DNA of 64,000 nucleotides from Aporrectodea caliginosa (taxonomy: Eukaryota; Annelida; Clitellata; Crassiclitellata; Lumbricidae), in NCBI GenBank assembly GCA_020284085.1, contig JACEVL010004609.1:596501-660500 (forward strand). Reading direction: 5' to 3'. This document shows, piece by piece, positions 61,060 to 64,000 of this stretch. Numbering within the stretch: position 1 is the stretch's first letter; the number at the start of each line of letters is the position of its first letter. Under the pieces are notes generated by a model. It searched no databases. It was given only the letters and a program-made list of their open reading frames with translations, and had not been told where the DNA came from. The translations under genes and the position numbers were made by a program.

Positions 61060-62397
61060 CTAATGCCTTGTCCAATAGAGATCGGTACTATAGAAGTTTC
61101 CCTCTCTCCCTCTCCGTCTCCCTTGCCCTTTCTTCCTCCCTCACCGTCTCTGCCTCAGCCTGCTGCCTCTGCTCTTTCTCTTTCTCTCCCTGCCTCTGCC
61201 TCTGCCTCTGCCTTTGCCTCTGCCTCTGCCTCTGCCTCTGCCTCTGCCTCTGCCTCTGCCTCTGCCTCTGCCTCTGCCTCTGCCTCTGTCCTCTGCCTCT
61301 GCCTCTGCCTCTGCCTCTGCCTCTCTCTTCCTCTTTAAGCCCTCCTCCTCTCCCTCTGCGTCCAGGTGGCGGAGGTGGCAGACGGAGGCGGTGGAGGAAG
61401 AGGGCAGAGATCAAAGCTGAGGCAGAGGCAGAAGACGGAGGAAGAGGTGGAGGCAAGAGGCAGAGGCACGAAGCAGAGAGGCAGAGGAAGAGGCGGAGGC
61501 GGAGGCAGAGGTGAGGAGTGAAGGTGAGGGGTTAGGAAGAGCATCCTCTGCCTCCCAGGGAGAGGGCGCTCTCCCTCTGCGTCTGCCTCTTCCTCCACCT
61601 CTGCCTCCTGTCTCTGCCTGCCGCTTCTGCCTCTGCCTCTGCCCTCTCTCCTCTCTTTCTCTGCCTCTGCCTCTGCCTCTGCCTCTGCCTCTGCCTCTGC
61701 CTCTGCCTCTGCCTCTGCCTCTGCCTCTGCCTCTGCCTCTGCCTCTGCCTCTGCCTCTGCCTCTGCCTCTGCCTCTGCCTCTGCCTCTCTCTTCCTCTTT
61801 CTCTCCATCTCTCCCTCTGCCTCCGGAGGCAGGAGACGGAGGCGGAGGCGGAGGAAGAGGCGAAGTCAGGAGAGGAGTAGAGACGGAGGCAGAGGTGGAA
61901 AGAAGAGGCAGAGGCAGAGGTAAAGGCAGGAGGAAGGCGGAAAGTAGAGGCGTAGGCAGAGGTGTATGATGAGGTGGAGGCAGAGGCGGAGGAAGAGGGT
62001 GGAGGTAGAGGAAGAGCTGGAGGCGGACGAAGAGAGGAGGCAGAGGTGGAGCAAGAGGTGGAGCAAGAGGCTGAGGCAGAGGCAGAGGCGGAGGAGGCGG
62101 TCTAGATATAGGAGGCAGTTTCTCGAGGATCTGGCAAGGTCTCTGCCTCTGCCTCTGCCTCTGCCTCTGCCTCTGCCTCTGCCCTCTGCCTCTGCCTCTG
62201 CCTCTGCCTCTGCCTCTGCCTCTGCCTCTGCCTCTGCTTCTCCCTCTCCCTCTCCCTCTCCTCTCTCCTCTGCTTCTCGTCTCACCGTCTCCGTCTCCGT
62301 CTCCTTCTCTGCCTCTGCTCTCGCTCTCCCTCTCCTCTCTCTGCCTCTGCCTCTCTGCCTCTGCCTCTGCCTGTCCCAGTCCCTGTCCATGTCTCTG

Positions 62398-62446
<49 letters not shown>

Positions 62447-64000
62447 CTGTCCTGCTGTCTTCTCCCTGTCCTGTCCTCTTTGCCTGCTCCCTGTCCCTGT
62501 CCCTGTCCCTCACCCTCCTCTCTTCCTCTCCCTCTCCGGACCTCTCTCTCTTCCTCTCCCTCTTCCTCTCCCTCTTCATCTCCCTCTGCCTCTGCTTCTC
62601 CCTCCTCCGTCTGCCTCTCCCTCTGCCTCTCCCCCTCTCTCTCTGCCTTTCCCTCTGCCTCTTCATCTGCCTCTGCCTCTCTCTCCGTCTGCCTCTGCCT
62701 CTGCCTCTCGCTCTGCCTCTGCCTCTGCCTCTGCCTCTGCTTCTTTCTCTGCCTCTCCCTCTCCCTGCGGAGGCGGAGGTGGAGACGGTGGCGGAAAAAG
62801 ACGTGAAGTCTGAGGTGGAGGAAGAGGAGAGGTAGAGGCGGAGGTAGAGGCGTAGGCAGAGGTGGAGGAAGAGGCGGAGGTAGAGGCGTAGGCAGAGATG
62901 GAGGAAGAGGCGGAGGTAGAGGAAGAGTTGGAGGCGGAGGTAGAGTTGGAGGCGGAGTTAGAGGTGGAGGAAGAGGCAGAGGTAGAGGCGGAGGATGACG
63001 CGGAGGCAGAGGCGGAGGAAGAAGAGGAGGTAGAGGCGGAGGTAGAGGCGTAGGCAGAGGTGGAGGAAGAGGCAGAGGCAGAAGCGGAGGAAGCGGCTGA
63101 GGCGGAGGCCTGTCATTGTGCTTGTTCTCTTTTTGTCTCTCACCTCTCCCTATCCCTATCCTTTCCCTCTCCCTTTCCCTATCAATCTCCCTCTCTCTCG
63201 CCTCTTCTTTCCCTCTCTCTCTCTCTGCCTCTGCCTCTGCCTCTGCCTCTGCCTCTGCCTCTGCTGCCTCTGCCTCTGCCTCTGCCTCTGCCTCTGCCTC
63301 TGCCTCTGCCTCTGCCTCTGCCTCTGCCTCTGCCTCTGCCTCTCTCTACCTCTTTCTCCCCTTTCCTCTCCCCTTTCCTTCTCTCTCTCCCTCTTCCTCG
63401 CCTCTTCTCTCTCTTTCCCCTCTCTTCTCTCTCTCTGTGCCTCTGCCTCTGCCTCAGCCTCTGCCTTTGCCTCTGCCTCTGCCTCTGCCTCTGCCTCTGC
63501 CTCTGCCTCTGCCTCTGCCTCTGCCTCTGCCTCTGCCTCTGCCTCTGCCTCTGCCTCTGCCTATGCCTCCTGCTCCACCTCTGCCTCTGCCTCTGCCTCT
63601 GCCTCTGCCTCTGCCTCTGCCTCTGCCTCTGCCTCTGCCTCTGCCTCTGCCTCTGCCTCTGCTTCTCTCTCCTCTTTCTCTCCCTCTCCCTCGCCTCCGG
63701 TGGCGGAGGTGGAGACGGAGGCGGAGGAAGAGGTGAAGTCAGAGGCGGAGGCAAAGACGGAGGCAGAGGCGGAAGGAAGAGGCGGAGGCAGAGTTGGAGG
63801 AAGAGGCGGAGGTAGAGGAAGAGTTGGAGGCGGAGGAGGAGTGGGAGAGGAGGAGGAAGAGGCAGAGGAAGAGGCAGAGGTAGAGGCGGAGGATGGGACG
63901 AGGAGGAGGAGGCGGAGGAAGAGGAGGAGGAAGAGGCGGAGGAAGAGGAGCGAGGCAGAGGTGGAGGAGAGAGGCAGAAGAGGCAGAAGCGGAGGAAGCG
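61060..64000. repeat. CTCTGC-type hexamer array with alternating strand polarity
   Basis: Pyrimidine-rich blocks (CTGCCTCTGCCT) alternate with purine-rich blocks (GAGGCGGAGGAAGAGG). Switches fall near 61365, 61540, 61825, 62140, 62768, 63110 and 63700; the array runs off the right edge. Long frames (for example 61966-62835, 62666-61866, 63060-63815) are repeat artefacts. Confidence 0.95.

Noticed and set aside
61966..63815. Long open frames of 250-290 codons (Leu-Pro, Ala-Ser or Arg-Gly-Arg repeats)
   Set aside because: They follow the hexamer repeat, exist on both strands and in several frames at once, and lack any non-repeat domain.

Overview
This is a window of animal nuclear DNA. It has spliceosomal introns, metazoan-type genes, tRNA-derived SINEs, LINE 3' ends and many DNA transposons. 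The AT-rich background, abundant simple repeats and very frequent palindromic word TAGGCCTA suggest a marine invertebrate, but I cannot name the phylum. All gene models were read by eye from splice sites and recalled family similarity; no search was run.

Six protein-coding loci can be supported. (1) DMAP1 (minus, 345-3754): the first four coding exons, continuing past the left edge. (2) NUDT12 (plus, 7539-12900): a complete six-exon peroxisomal NADH pyrophosphatase of 443 residues. (3) A single-exon GT31 beta-1,3-glycosyltransferase (plus, 18799-20046). (4) A two-Ig-domain type I membrane protein (minus, 28870-36107) built from phase-1 exons, including a 55-nt signal-peptide exon. (5) UBXN8 (minus, 50617-55815): a complete seven-exon ER-membrane UBX protein. 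(6) A short first coding exon (plus, 57592-57647) of an unrecognised gene, lying 114 bp downstream of a near-perfect RFX X-box, which suggests a ciliary gene.

The rest is repeat-rich. Five short elements have perfect 8-bp target duplications and hAT-like ends (14862, 18509, 27405, 56009, 56559); the last two sit independently inside one dead LINE. A 2.2-kb hAT remnant with a broken transposase (45064-47264) hosts a nested TA-flanked element whose ends and interior reiterate GGGGCAAAACGCCCC. Other inverted-repeat elements lie at 1509, 2530, 9974, 33123, 44384, 48832, 58540 and 60241. At least four SINE families recur, and LINE C-terminal remnants are scattered on both strands.

Tandem arrays include a 32-bp satellite with a five-unit higher-order pattern (23.5-24.6 kb), a 15-bp modular minisatellite apparently expanded inside an LTR-like sequence (38.5-40.7 kb), and a 3-kb CTCTGC-type array that repeatedly switches purine and pyrimidine strands (61.1-64.0 kb). 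The genes do not form an operon or pathway. Their introns have absorbed the same mobile families found between genes.
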